Positions 1 through 12,452 of a DNA stretch of 64,000 nucleotides are shown here, piece after piece. The stretch's first letter is position 1, and each line of letters begins with the position of its first letter. Made by a program: the position numbers and the translations under genes. The notes beneath the pieces are model-generated. The model was not told the DNA's origin, searched no databases, and worked only from the letters and a program-made list of their open reading frames with translations. Source of the DNA: Monilinia fructicola (lineage: Eukaryota > Ascomycota > Leotiomycetes > Helotiales > Sclerotiniaceae); assembly GCA_008692225.1 (NCBI GenBank), contig VICG01000012.1, forward strand, positions 1,612,001 through 1,676,000, given 5' to 3'.

Positions 1-3000
1 AATCCATTGACTTTTACTGACTTTTGAAGACAACGCCTTTGGTAAATCATGCATATATTAGTGCGATAAGCTCGAAAAGTATTGCGATAAGTGGTCCTCC
101 TTCTACCTTAAGATCGCTTTTTGCGTCTGAGGCTTTCCAGGCGAAACCAGTATCTATTCCCGTCCACGGCCCCTATCACGCAGCCCATCTTCGTTCGAGT
201 TTGAATGTAGAGCACATTCTGCATTTGAATGACAAAAGGGTCCGGGAAGCACTTGGAAATGTGAAAACTAGATTTCCGATCATGTCCTGCACGACTGGAA
301 CTTGGTATACCGAGCAAGAGCCAGAACTGTTACTTCAAGCCGTTTTGCTTGAGATGTTGACTGAGCCAATATTACTCAGCAAAATTATGCAAGGTTGTGC
401 CCAGAAAGCAAAGGAGTTTCAAGGACGAGACTGCCTGATCATTCCGTTTGGTAGGAAGCTCTCTTCGAGGGAGTTTTATTAGTTTGCTAATGTCAAGTAG
501 GACCAACTAGTGCGGCGAAGGTTTTAGCAACAGTCCTAGAATCTCAAACGGAGTTAGACATTACTCTCCGATCACCGCAATCTGGAACCCAGCAGGGGGC
601 CAGGCAACAAGAATCGACAGAAGTATCTCCTGGTAAGCCCAAGCTTGCCATTGTGGGAATGGCTGGAAGATTTCCAGATGCTGCAAGCCACGAAAAATTA
701 TGGGAGTTGCTTGAAAGTGGGTTAGATGTTCATAGAGAGGTACCGAAGGATAGATTCGACGTTGCGACACATTTCGATCCCGCAAGCAAAATTAGAAATA
801 CCAGTCATACTCCTTACGGATGCTGGATCGAAAATCCAGGGCTTTTTGATCCCAGATTTTTCAACATGTCACCTCGTGAGGCATACCAGACTTGTCCCAT
901 GCAACGTCTCGGGCTCGCGACCGCATATGAAGCTTTGGAAATGGCTGGTTACGTTCCCAACAGGACGCATTCTACAAAGCTTGATCGAATTGGCACATTT
1001 TATGGACAAACGAGTGATGACTGGCGTGAAATAAATGCGGCCCAAGATGTGGATACGTATTTTATTACAGGGGGTGTAAGAGCCTTTGGACCAGGTCGAA
1101 TCAATTATCATTTCGGGTTTTCAGGACCGTCATTCAATATCGACACAGCCTGTTCCTCTAGCGCCGCTGCGCTTCAACTAGCTTGTACGTCTTTGTGGGC
1201 TGGAGATTGCGATACAGCAGTCGTGGGTGGTCTCTCATGTATGACAAATCCGGATATTTTCTCAGGGCTTAGTCGAGGGCAGTTCTTGTCAAAAAATGGG
1301 CCGTGTGCTACTTTCGACCATGATGCAGATGGATATTGTAGGGCAGATGGAATCGGTACTGTTATAATCAAGAGATTAGATTATGCATTAGCTGAGTAAG
1401 TTTGGCCTTTGATATCTGACACGTTTGATTGGAACCTAATTTTTGTTCTTGTAGCAAAGATAACATTTTGGCGGTTATTCTTGGAAGTGCTACCAACCAC
1501 TCAGCAGACGCTGTTTCAATTACTCATCCTCATGGGGGAACACAAGAGGTCCTATACAAGCGTATTTTAGCTAATGCGGGTGTTGATCCCAACGATATTG
1601 ATTACGTGGAAATGCATGGTACTGGAACCCAAGCTGGGGACGGGACAGAGATGAAATCTGTCACCAATGTTTTCGCCTCGGCAGAACGGAAGAGAAGATC
1701 AGATCAACCTCTGTACCTTGGCGCTGTGAAAGCAAATGTTGGACATGGTGAGGCCGCTTCTGGTGTCACCGCCCTCATTAAGTGCTTGATGATGTTACAG
1801 AAGAACTCTATCCCTCCTCACGTTGGCATCAAGAAAACCATCAATCAAGGATTTCCTAAAGACCTCGCGGAACGCAATGTACATATCGCCTTCAAGAATA
1901 CACCACTTCCTAGAAAGAAGTCTGGTGCTCCACGACGCATATTTGTTAATAATTTCAGTGCTGCCGGTGGAAATACTGGTTTGTTGCTTGAAGATGCACC
2001 CGACCTACCTTCTAAAATTGCTGACCCTCGCTCCACACATGTCATTTCAATCACTGCCAAATCCAAGTCTGCTATGCTTAATAATGCAGAGCGTCTGATC
2101 TCTTATCTCGAGCGCAATAGAGATATTAATATTGCTGATTTGGCATACACTACGACTGCACGTAGGATACAACATAAATGGAGAATGACAGTGACCGCGA
2201 GTCAAACATCCGAAGTATCTACAGCACTGAAATCCAAGCTACATGAGCAATTTATTCCAGTTTTACCAGAACCACCTAAAGTTGCATTTTTGTTCACAGG
2301 TCAGGGATCTCAGTATGCAGCAATGGGTAGCGAATTGTTCGAAAATTCATCACTATTTAAGGAAACCATTATGGAATTCAACAACATTGCTACAACTCTT
2401 GGATTCCCATCGTTCATCCCCTTGATTGATGGCAGTGTTGCTGACGCCCAAGGCTTATCACCTGTCATGGTGCAACTTGCAATTGTGTGCTTGGAGATGG
2501 CAATCGCTCGACTCTGGGAGTCTTGGGGTGTCAAACCTTCAGTTGTGCTCGGTCACAGTCTCGGCGAATATGCTGCACTCAATGTTGCTGGAATATTATC
2601 TGCCAGTGATACCATTTACTTGGTTGGAAGACGAGCCCAATTGTTGATTGAAAGGTGTACTGCCGGGACTCATGCAATGCTTGCAGTTCAAGGGTCAAGA
2701 TCAGCAGTGACGGAAGCCCTCGAAGAGATCGAGATACCCGTGAACATCGCTTGCATTAACAGTACTCGAGAAACTGTTCTCAGTGGGGAGGCTGCTGAGA
2801 TCTCGAAAGTTTCCGATCGATTATGTAACTTAGGCTTCAAGTGCACACAACTCAAGGTTCCATTCGCTTTTCACTCTGCTCAAGTAGAGCCTATATTGGA
2901 CCAATTCGAAACGCTTGCCCAATCTGTATGCTTTGGCAAAGAGAAAGTATCTCTCATCTCTTCCCTACTTGGTAGATGCCTGAACGAATCTGAGACCATC

Positions 3001-6000
3001 GACGCTGCATATCTCCGCAATCATGCTAGACAGCCTGTCAATTTCTTAGATGGTCTTGTTTCTGCTCAAAGCTCTGGCATTATAGACGAGAAGACTGTTT
3101 GGCTTGAGGTTGGACCGCATCCAGTATGTTTGGGACTGGTGAAAGCAACAGTTGGGACCTCTACTATCGCTGCTCCATCACTTCGCAGAAATGAAAGCGC
3201 ATATAAGACTCTTAGCAATAGTCTCAGCGTTTTACATACTGCTGGCCTTGAAATTGACTGGAATGAGTATCATAGAGACTTCAATTGCTCGGTTCATCTT
3301 CTCGACTTACCCACATACGCATTCGACGACAAAAATTATTGGATCCAGTATGAAGGAGACTGGTGCTTGACAAAGGGAGAGCTACCTGGTAAAGCTCCTC
3401 TTCAACTGGAGCCTCCTAAGCCTAAACTTTCGACTTCCACTATTCACGCTGTCATAAGTGAAAAGGTTGATGGAGATGTTGCTATTGTTTCTGCAGAGTC
3501 TGATTTAGCACGAACTGACCTTCGCGGAGTCGTTTCAGGCCACATGGTCAACGGAGCCATGTTATGCCCATCAGTAAGTGTCAAAAGTCTGAGATAATAA
3601 TGCACCTACTAACAATCGTTTAGTCATTGTACGCAGATATGGCTCTCACTTTATGCGAGTATGCTTATAAGCTTATCCGACCGGATGTCAAAAATCTAGG
3701 CATCGATGTTGGAAGAATGAAGGTACCAAAGCCATTGATAGCTGACCCTCAAGGGAAATCTCAAGTTCTCACACTCACTGCTACGGTCAATGCGACGACT
3801 GGCCGTGCAGATCTCCTCTTCACAACCGGAACTGATAAGGCTCGGGTCGAGCATGCGAACTGTCAGGTTTTCTTTGGCGATACTGAAGAGTATCATGCTG
3901 ACTTTCAGAAAACTGCTTATCTCATTCAGTCACGAATTGATTGGTTACACGAAGCCGAAAGAAATGGTAAAGCTTCTAAGATTGGTCGTGGTCTTGCCTA
4001 TAAGCTTTTCGCCGCGTTGGTCGATTACGATCAAAAATATCGCGGCATGGAAGAGGTGGTCCTCGATAGCATGAAGATGGAGGCTACTTCGCGTGTCGTG
4101 TTCCAAACTTCAGACAAAGACGGAACATTCAAATGCAGTCCGTATTGGATTGACAGCGTGGCACATATTTCTGGATTTATCGTCAATGGCTCAGATGCCG
4201 TCGATTCACGTGAAAAAGTCTACATTTCACATGGCTGGGAATCTTTGAAATTTTCAGAGCCTCTATGTGCAGAAAAAACCTACCGTTCCTATGTCAGAAT
4301 GCAGCAGCGTAAGGACAAGACCATGGCAGGCGATGTCTACGTTTTTGATGGTGAGACAATCATTGGAATGGTTGGTGGGTTAGCTTTTCAAGCTATTCCT
4401 CGAAAGGTTCTCAACATGTTCTTACCTCCAGTGGGTGTAGCAGCTGCCGCACCGGCTCCTGCACCTCGAGCGTCTTTGCCATCCAAAGCCACAAACTCAA
4501 AGATCGTTAAAAAGACACAAGTAACCAAGGCCAATATCACCAAGGTAAACCAAAAGCTCTTGTCTGTTACTTCTCAAGTCATGGACATCCTTGCGATTGA
4601 AGTTGGGGTCACGATTGATGAACTTGTTGATAATATTGCTTTCACTGATCTTGGAGTCGACTCATTAATGGCATTAACGGTATGCGGAAGATTGCGAGAA
4701 GAATTGGACATTGACATCAATTCTAACGAGTTCATCAACTATGCCAATATTGGAGCCTTCAAGTCATTCTTGTCACAATTCGAAGGAAAGCCGTCCGCTA
4801 TCTATAGTGAAGATCCAAGCTCGCCAGTCACTACACCTAGTCTTGGGGAGTCGGTACAAGATCCACAAGACGATTCAGAGTTCACAGATCCATCGGATGA
4901 CGATATTTCGGCTACGGGTACTGTAGATAACCTCGGCGATATCATTAGAGTTACAATTGCAGAGGAAATGGCGATTGATGTTTTAGAAGTTGCGAGTTGC
5001 CCTGATCTCGCTTCACTGGGTATGGATTCACTCATGGCTCTTACAGTGCTTGGTAGACTGCGAGAGAAGACTGGACTCTCGCTTCCATCTGATCTTTTCC
5101 AGGTCAATCAAACCATCCGAGATATTGAAAAGGCTCTAAATGTCGAAGCACCCATTAAGCCAAAGTCAAAGCCCAAGCCCAAAACCCCATCGGACAAACC
5201 AAAGCCAGCCATCCCAGCGGTTCCCACCGTTGTTCCTAGCGTACAGGCTACACCCCAAAGAGTAGCCAACTCAATTCTTCTGCAAGGAAACATGAGAAAA
5301 GCTAACAAGTACCTTTGGATCGTGCCAGACGGAAGTGGATCCGCAACATCATACATTGAGATACCAACACTTTCGTCTGATGTTGCTGTTTTTGGATTGA
5401 ACTCACCTTTTATGAAGACACCCGAAGAATTCACTTGCGGCGTGGTAGGAATAGCGACACATTATATCAACGAAATGAAACGTCGCCAACCAACAGGCCC
5501 CTATCTCCTAGCCGGGTGGAGTGCTGGTGGTGTTATCGCCTATGAAGTAGTCAACCAGCTCACCAAGAACAATGAAGTTGTTGATAAGCTCATTCTCATC
5601 GACACACCATGTCCTGATATCATTGAACCTCTCCCATCATCACTTCATAAGTGGTTTGCTTCCATCGGTCTTCTTGGTGACGGCGACCCAAGCAAAATTC
5701 CTGAATGGCTTCTTCCTCATTTTGCCTCTTCTGTACAAGCCTTGTCTACATATATGCCAGAGGCAATCGATCCCAAGAAGGTACCTCAGGTAATGGCTAT
5801 CTGGTGTGAAGATGGCGTTTGCAAGCTACCAACAGATCCGCGACCAGACCCTTTCCCATATGGCCATGCTCAATTCCTGTTAGATAATAGAACAGACTTC
5901 GGACCTTATATTTGGGATAAATACTTAGGGAACGAAAAATTTGTGACGAGACATATGCCAGGAAATCATTTCTCTATGATGCATGCACCTCATGTAAGTT

Positions 6001-6095
6001 TGAACCCTACAGTTTGTTGTATTAGATTCATATACTAACCATCTCACTAGGTTAAACTTCTAGGAGACTTCATGAGGGAGGCCCTTTTGATGTAA
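1..6095 (+). CDS. pks12: Non-reducing polyketide synthase (SAT-KS-AT-PT-ACP-ACP-TE), DHN-melanin type, 5' partial
   Basis: Iterative type I PKS that would condense acetyl/malonyl units to the naphthol precursor of DHN melanin. The window opens in an intron (branch site near 16-21, acceptor at 28-29). Exons 30-450, 501-1395, 1455-3573, 3624-5993 and 6051-6095 give 1949 residues; roughly the first 200 of the SAT domain lie upstream. Seen in order: end of SAT; KS with DTACSSS (Cys codon 1151-1153), HGTGTQAGD and [10 protein letters not shown], so the Cys-His-His triad is complete; AT with GHSLGEYA (2551 on); product template with His in GHMVNG (3541) and Asp in PYWIDS (4151); ACP1 LGVDSLMAL (about 4650); ACP2 LGMDSLMAL (about 5020); a Pro/Lys linker; thioesterase with GWSAGG (about 5515) and GNHFSMMH. 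All frames join cleanly. Two ACPs plus TE and a neighbouring SMR1-type regulator point to the PKS12 branch rather than PKS13; that ortholog choice is inference. Confidence 0.93.
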
Positions 6096-9000
6096 TCAGT
6101 CAGACTTTTCCTTTTTTTTTCTTTTTTTTTTTTGGTCTAGTATTAGAACTTGGTGGTACTTGTTTGGGCGGATATTATTGTTTTGGTCAACTCGCTCCAT
6201 TTCTTTCCATGAACATCACTTTCGCTACTGGTATCTACTGGTATCTACGTACAATAGCTAAACATGAATGCTGTATTTACATATGAAATTCAAACACCCT
6301 CTTGCAAATCTTATGCCTGCAAGCATCCTATGATTAACCGTTTTTGTTTCAATTCCTCTAAATTCGCACAACCCGGCTATCAGAACTATCTAGGATCTCA
6401 ACAAATACGAAGTGTTATCCTTCAATGCAAGGCTATGAGCGAATCTTATCTATATCACCAAAGTCTCGTGTGTCCATGTCGCGTACCTAGTGCCTCCTGC
6501 CCTCAAACGCCTTCACCCACGCACGCATTTGCAGGCCTCACCCCACATGCAAAATAATCCCTACTTGAGTGTACATCAATATGTACTTCGCATTCCCAAA
6601 TGCGGCAGACATCATGCACACACTTAGCCACCAATATATCGCCGCATCGATTCTGCAGTTTGCGTTTGACAATTCTTGTCCATCCCACCCGCATCGTATG
6701 CTGTGCAACCTACTCATCGCCTCTGGTTCTAAGAACACCATTGGGAGTAGAAGAGCAAATGTCTATTAACCTTGACTACTAATTATATGCTGGTAGAAAC
6801 ATCGTGGAAGATAAGACGATGGGCGTTGATGTGGATAGGATAACAACATGACGTACATGAGGAACCTGATATATGGTATTTTGCTCATCCCGCGTGTTCC
6901 GGTTGTGGTAAGCTGACCGAAAATGAAGATCAGATATTTTATACTAAGTGTTGAGAGGGAGGACATGTACAAGATTTAGGTACAATTTGACACGAAGGAA
7001 TAAACATATCCTTTAGGTCGACATAGATATGGGTTCGTTTAATACTCAAGTACCATACGTGACTGGAGGTCTAGAATGCCGTTGCAACGGCATAGCCTAA
7101 ATTTTAGCCTCGTTTTCGGTTCTGTCCGAGAATAGTATAGTAGACACAAATGAATGAATGGCATGGGAGATATGAGATATGTATGCGTATGTTTGTGGAG
7201 TCATTGTAAGCTGATTTTATATTTATATCTTATTTTAGCGGCAAACGAACGGCATTTAAATACGCGTATTCTAGCCTCAAATGAACCAAACAACTTTTGA
7301 AATTTGAAGGTTTGCTATATAAGTGACAAATAGCACAAGGAAAGACGAGAAGTATTGAAAGGAATAAGCAAAGTACTGAATGAATGTTAGGTTATGGAAG
7401 AGTCAAGGCAGAAAACAAAGTTGGGCTTTCCTCTAGTTACTGGTAGTAGTTGAGGGATCGGGATCAAAGATAGCCTGATGAAGGGTCTCGGATGAGAAGT
7501 AGTCTCTTACAGCCATCTAGATAGACCAAATATCTGGATCAGTGCCAGCGAGCCACTCGTCTTTCTATGACATATGTTCCACGCACCATCAGGCTTGATA
7601 CTGAACCCCAGCAGCTCCACCACAATTTAGTGATTCTTTGATGCGCTTTAGAATCTTCTTCCTTCTTGTACGATAGAGATTTTCCAAATTCCCGTCAGCT
7701 TCAAGTAGCGGGGAACAAGACCAGCAGGTAGTACGAAGGCTGCCTTGAAGATATACCAAGATCATGGGCTGATCCTCTAGGGAAGCTAAAACACAATTGT
7801 ATTATTATTTTGCAGCGATTGACTGTGCTTTGAAGCGAGGTATATCGAATTCTGCAAGAACTGCATTGCATCAGGGAGACAAAACTTGGTTCGGTACCAT
7901 CTTGCAGTTTTTTTAATCAATATCTCGATGCAAGTTCGCATCATCTATTCGATGAAGTTATTTAATCTATTTGTTTGATCGTTTTTATTAACAGTCGATC
8001 CGATCGATGACAGACACACTACACAGTGCTATTGTCAGTTCTGCTGATGTGGACAAGGAGATCCTCAATTTGCTCATAAATGTTAATGTATTCACGCGTA
8101 TAGCTGTCAAAAGAGTGGCTTTCAACGATAAGCATCGCTCCCAGTAGTGCTCCAGTTTCTTAGATGGCTATATTTTCAATGGGGCATTGCTACCCAGGTA
8201 GTTATGCCAGTGTTCGGACAAGACTCCGCGGCTGACTGGCAATGCGGTATCGATAGCGTTCCCCGAGCCGATGATAAGAGCAAGTTTACCTGTTAGAGCT
8301 TTCATGTGTTTATATTTCATATGTGGGGTGTTATATACGATCTCACTTGCATGGACGGCTGACTGGTTCTAGTCGAGGGTTAGAAGAAGCGGGTTGTTTC
8401 GAATCGTACGAATATCTTGGAATGAAACAGTGCAAACTCCGAAGTATCCAGGAGAGAATTATTCGGAAAATTTCAAGTCTTAGAAACGTAATAAGAGTAG
8501 GTCGTTGGAGTTAGATGATGTCTCTCGTTATCGCTTACCAATGGATGGGGTATGTAAACTCTAAATCACGAGGAAAGAACGTGATCGGAGTTTCAAGACG
8601 CAGTGGGTTTTCTGAAGCCAATTATTTTTCAGCTCGCATCATTCATGCCCTGCTGCTTGCACATGAGAATGAGTTCTTGACAATTCATGATTGGCACCAA
8701 GATTTGTGGCGGAATCCCCCACCGGATGTCCGGAAGTCCCAGTTAATCTTAATTGCACATACCAATTGCCGTGTTCTAGAATTCGCAACCGAGCTCCTAT
8801 AATTTAGACCCAAGGTATGATTGTAAGTTTGAGGCACTTTCTACTTTTAGCACCACTGGTTTCCCGTCTTGTCGCCCCAATGCCAACAGGTTGCTTTTCG
8901 CAACTAAGTCTCAAGCATTTTAAATCCAAAGCTTTGGATATACATCAATAACCATGTAAAATCTGCAGCATAATCTTAATTCCTGCATCTATTCCAACTT

Positions 9001-9331
9001 CTTGGTCGATAGCCATATTTCCATCAACCAGTGCATGCATGCTCATGATCTCAAGCTGACCATGGTAATTCTTGCGTCTTGCTCTTTCGCATCTCGCTAA
9101 TAGCAATGTAAAACAAAATGAGGGCTGGGGGGCAGTATAGTTTTAGAGAAATCAAATTCTTGAGCCCAAGGAATCTCCAGCCAATACAAATCTAGAGTTG
9201 AGCTATTTGTAACTCAATACAACACGATAAAGTAACGTAGTATTTCAGAATATTCCAGGTGTCAATGCGAAAATAACTCTACCCAGAAATATGCAAGCCC
9301 GAGACTCCTAGTACATTGCCTATTCAATGCT
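6096..9331. other. Intergenic region between convergent PKS and SMR1 genes
   Basis: About 3.2 kb between the 3' ends of the two melanin genes. The longest open frames (for example 8515-8802 +, 6264-6557 +) show no family motifs, no plausible splice partners and ordinary AT-rich composition. I see no tRNA, no terminal repeats and no transposase fragments. It probably holds both 3' UTRs plus non-coding sequence. Confidence 0.6.
6106..6133 (+). terminator. T-rich tract just after the PKS stop codon
   Basis: Eleven bases after the PKS stop there is a nearly pure pyrimidine run, two T blocks separated by a single C. It lies in the presumed 3' UTR. It could belong to the 3'-end-forming region, but I see no decisive polyadenylation hexamer. 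Confidence 0.3.
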
Positions 9332-12300
9332 CTATTTATTTTGAAGCATGATTTCCATGTTCCAATTCTTCGAGAACGCCAATAATTTCCTTCTTGTCCC
9401 GTCACACACCGGTAATGTCACGCCAGATTCCAGTAAAGAGATACAGTGATGCATAACATCATCGGGCTTCTGGAGTTCCACGTACCCTTCACCTTTGCTG
9501 AGCACTGGAATACCTTCCCCGTTCCAAAGATAAGATTTGACAGATGGATGATCCGGTGCAACAGCATCGATTGGAAATATTGCACCTTTATCGAGTCTCT
9601 GTGTATGGGTTTCAATACATGATACGCTTTCAAGCCACAAAATCATAGTAGCCCGATATATAGCCACTGGCCACCAGCGCGGACGACCTTCTCTTGGCAT
9701 TGAAGTTACGAGGCGAATGACTTGTCCACAATGGAAAAGAGCTTCCCTTGAACTGTATATGCATCTTTTGTAACGAAGAGAAATCTCCAAGCTTGTGCCA
9801 TCAAAATCTTCCTTTCTTGCTAGGCGCTCAATCTCGGGAAAAAAAGTCACTGCGTTCAGGCTTATGAGGTGATACAAAACTAGATTGGCACGAGTAATCT
9901 GACAATTTGGCGCGTTTTTTGATATGGAAGTCGCACAGATCATACCATTTCTGGAGCAATGACTGGGCTTCCTCAAGACGCAACAAGTTAGATGCTTTTG
10001 TGACAGTTCTAGTGCCTTGCCGGGAGCTATATGGTTCGGAATGAAAGCTCAAAGCTTGATGGAGATGACATAATGAGCTATGAAGTGGGTGAAGTAGAAG
10101 TTTTAACTGTAGTGGAGATAATTGCCCATGACGACGTTCGATATTGTCAGACAGCATGTCTCGGAAGAGACCACACAATGAGGGCTCTATAGGTGGCGTT
10201 CCAACTGAATTCGGATTCAAAAGCCAATCGGTGCCAAGGTACGTTTGCTGAACTATTGTTGTCCATTCGTTTGGGCCCTTAGCAAGCCATAAGCACTCTA
10301 ACCCAGGCATTGAGGTCTCTAATTCTGTGATCGACATGATAGGTGCAGTGTCGTGAAATAAGCTCAGCTCCTGATCCACCATGACCCAGTTGTAGACCAG
10401 CCTAAAAATACTGTCAGCTTTCGTATAATTCACAAAAAATTATATCGGACGAAACATAAGACTGTATTATATTACGATCGATGATAGTTTTGCAACGCAA
10501 ATCGTACCTGCTTTTCTTTTCCCTCTGTAACCATATTTTCCACAGCATTTCTGTGTTCGGGGCTTCGTTGAAAGAGGGTGTCATTGGTATGTGAGGTTCT
10601 AACATGCCGGCATGTTTCAACATCTAGGTCAAACAAACATTAGAATATAGATAATCAATCACAATCAGAATCGAAACTTACCGCAAGATACATCCCTCTT
10701 TGTGCCATGGCTAGATTCATGTGAGAAGCATCTCCACCCCAAGCTCCGAGTATTGTGAACAGCAATGCACATTTAAATACCACAGGGTCATCTGATAGGT
10801 CAACATTCTTCTCAATAACCTTGAAAAGTGATATACGGCAAGCCTCAGTCAACCCTGCTGTTAAGCATCTCGCTTCAGTGGTTGGAAGAGCTGCTGCCCC
10901 ATGAGCTATCATTAATAAGAGAAGTAAAGCCGACGTTTGATTGTTAAGCATTAGCTCGTTTGGATCAAGGTTGCCGCCATTAATTAGCGTGTAATACGGA
11001 GCCAAACTGCGAACGTGACTTCGAAGAAAATATTCCAAGACGTTTGAGGGAGGAAGGACCAGGAAATTAAATCCTGCATCGGGGCTTGCATAGTTTGAAG
11101 ATTTAGGCCAACCTTTCAAGCCTCCTCGATGAGTTTCAAGGGCTGTATGTAGGAAACTCTGAGTGATGGCAATTATCCGATCTCTGGTAGTTGCACTCAC
11201 GGGCATAACTGATATCCCATTTCCGTACTGAGCCTCAGTTGGTTTAACATCATGATCTAAAGATTCCCATATAGCATCGTGCTTCGAGTGTTGCTCCAGA
11301 TTCTCGAGGTATGCTATTGCAGTTCGTGCTGAGGGGCCGGAAATTAATCGAGGATTGCATCTGGCAAGAGGCCATGCTGATTCTGAAGCTATAAGAAGCT
11401 CGAAATCCAAGGTATTGTTATCAGTAAGAATAGGAGCTGCAATGTCGACTATTTTTACAGGGCGATTAGCATCTGACTGTGAAGAAATGCTGGCGCTCTT
11501 GGTATGTGACATTGATGGAGATGGGTGTAGAGATCCAGAAAAAATTGGCTCAGAATTCGAGGAAGTATCGCTAGATTCTAAGAAACTAGGCGTTACCAAA
11601 CTGCTGGGCATTTCGGATCCCAAGGAGTATATTTCCAGGTCTAGCGGATAATGACTCCAAGCCATCAAGTCTTGGTAGTTGATGTTTCCATTCATGGTGT
11701 CTGTGTTGCCAAACACGGAATGGCCTATACCTCCAAGGCTTTCCCCAGGTGAAGGTCCGAACCCATCGACAGTGAACTGTAAATCCTGTGCAGGATATCC
11801 AGTCTTTCCTGGTGTTACTCCCGTAAACTGCGGATCTACGGGAGGTTCTGCGGGGCTGGTCTTTTTCTCTGGTGATATTTCTTTTGGTGCTGTGTCTCGA
11901 TCCATGGGGTCATGCGGTGGCTCTTGGACTGCTGTTATCTTTTTGTGTGAGCTTGAGGATCGGTTCGCAGCTTTTGATGAACGTCGGGCATATCTGCTGG
12001 CACATGGTAGATTCTTCTCGGCACATCTTGAGCATGGAACTCTCTTATCGCAACCGGTCTTTGCACTAGCGCAATTGATACATGCAATTGGTGTTCGGCC
12101 GTTGACTGTTGGAACACCACCGGGTAATGGCTCCATGGGATCTTTTGCTTCATGGTATGTGGAGTGATGTCTCTGCAGAAGATCTCTAAGCCTCAAACGT
12201 CAGTAAAGCTCGAGTCTTTACATGGCAAAAGTACGAGCTTGTGAATACCTTCTAGGAAAGGAAAGTTGACACAAGGTACACCTATGTGGCTTTACATTTG

Positions 12301-12452
12301 TATCTGCAAGAGGAATGCTATCTTAGTGAACAGCTATCATACAATGAATAGATCAGAATTCGTTGTCACTTACGACTCGGTATATGCCTCTCAAGATGTT
12401 CTTTACGAGTGAAACTCTTTCCGCAATATGTGCAAAAAATCATATTCTCCAT
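9332..12452 (-). CDS. smr1: C2H2 + Zn2Cys6 transcription factor, SMR1/Cmr1/Pig1-type melanin regulator (with one frame break)
   Basis: Likely nuclear activator of the adjacent PKS. Exons 12452-12374, 12303-12249, 12185-10682, 10623-10508 and 10401-9332; all introns are GT-AG. Start: ATG at 12452, preceded by an in-frame stop. Finger 1 is FCTYCGKSFTRKEHLERH; finger 2 is CTLCQLSFPRRDLLQRHHSTYH and is split by intron 2 inside the RR-D step. A Zn2Cys6 cluster follows (ACINCASAKTGCDKRVPCSRCAEKNLPC), then a Ser/Pro-rich stretch and a fungal-specific TF middle region. The double C2H2 plus Zn2Cys6 arrangement is diagnostic of Cmr1/Pig1/BcSMR1. About 940 residues after correcting one break: the reading frame shifts at a run of six T (9915-9920, A on the coding strand) between KWYDLC and NLVLYHLISLN. 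Without correction the protein would end at 9828 and lose about 190 C-terminal residues. No suitable intron explains the shift. Sequencing error is my preferred explanation. Confidence 0.88.

Noticed and set aside
9870..9960. An intron instead of a frame break in SMR1 (GTATGA donor, TGTCAG acceptor)
   Set aside because: The 47-nt candidate gives the wrong phase and a stop at the junction; other acceptors keep the old frame.
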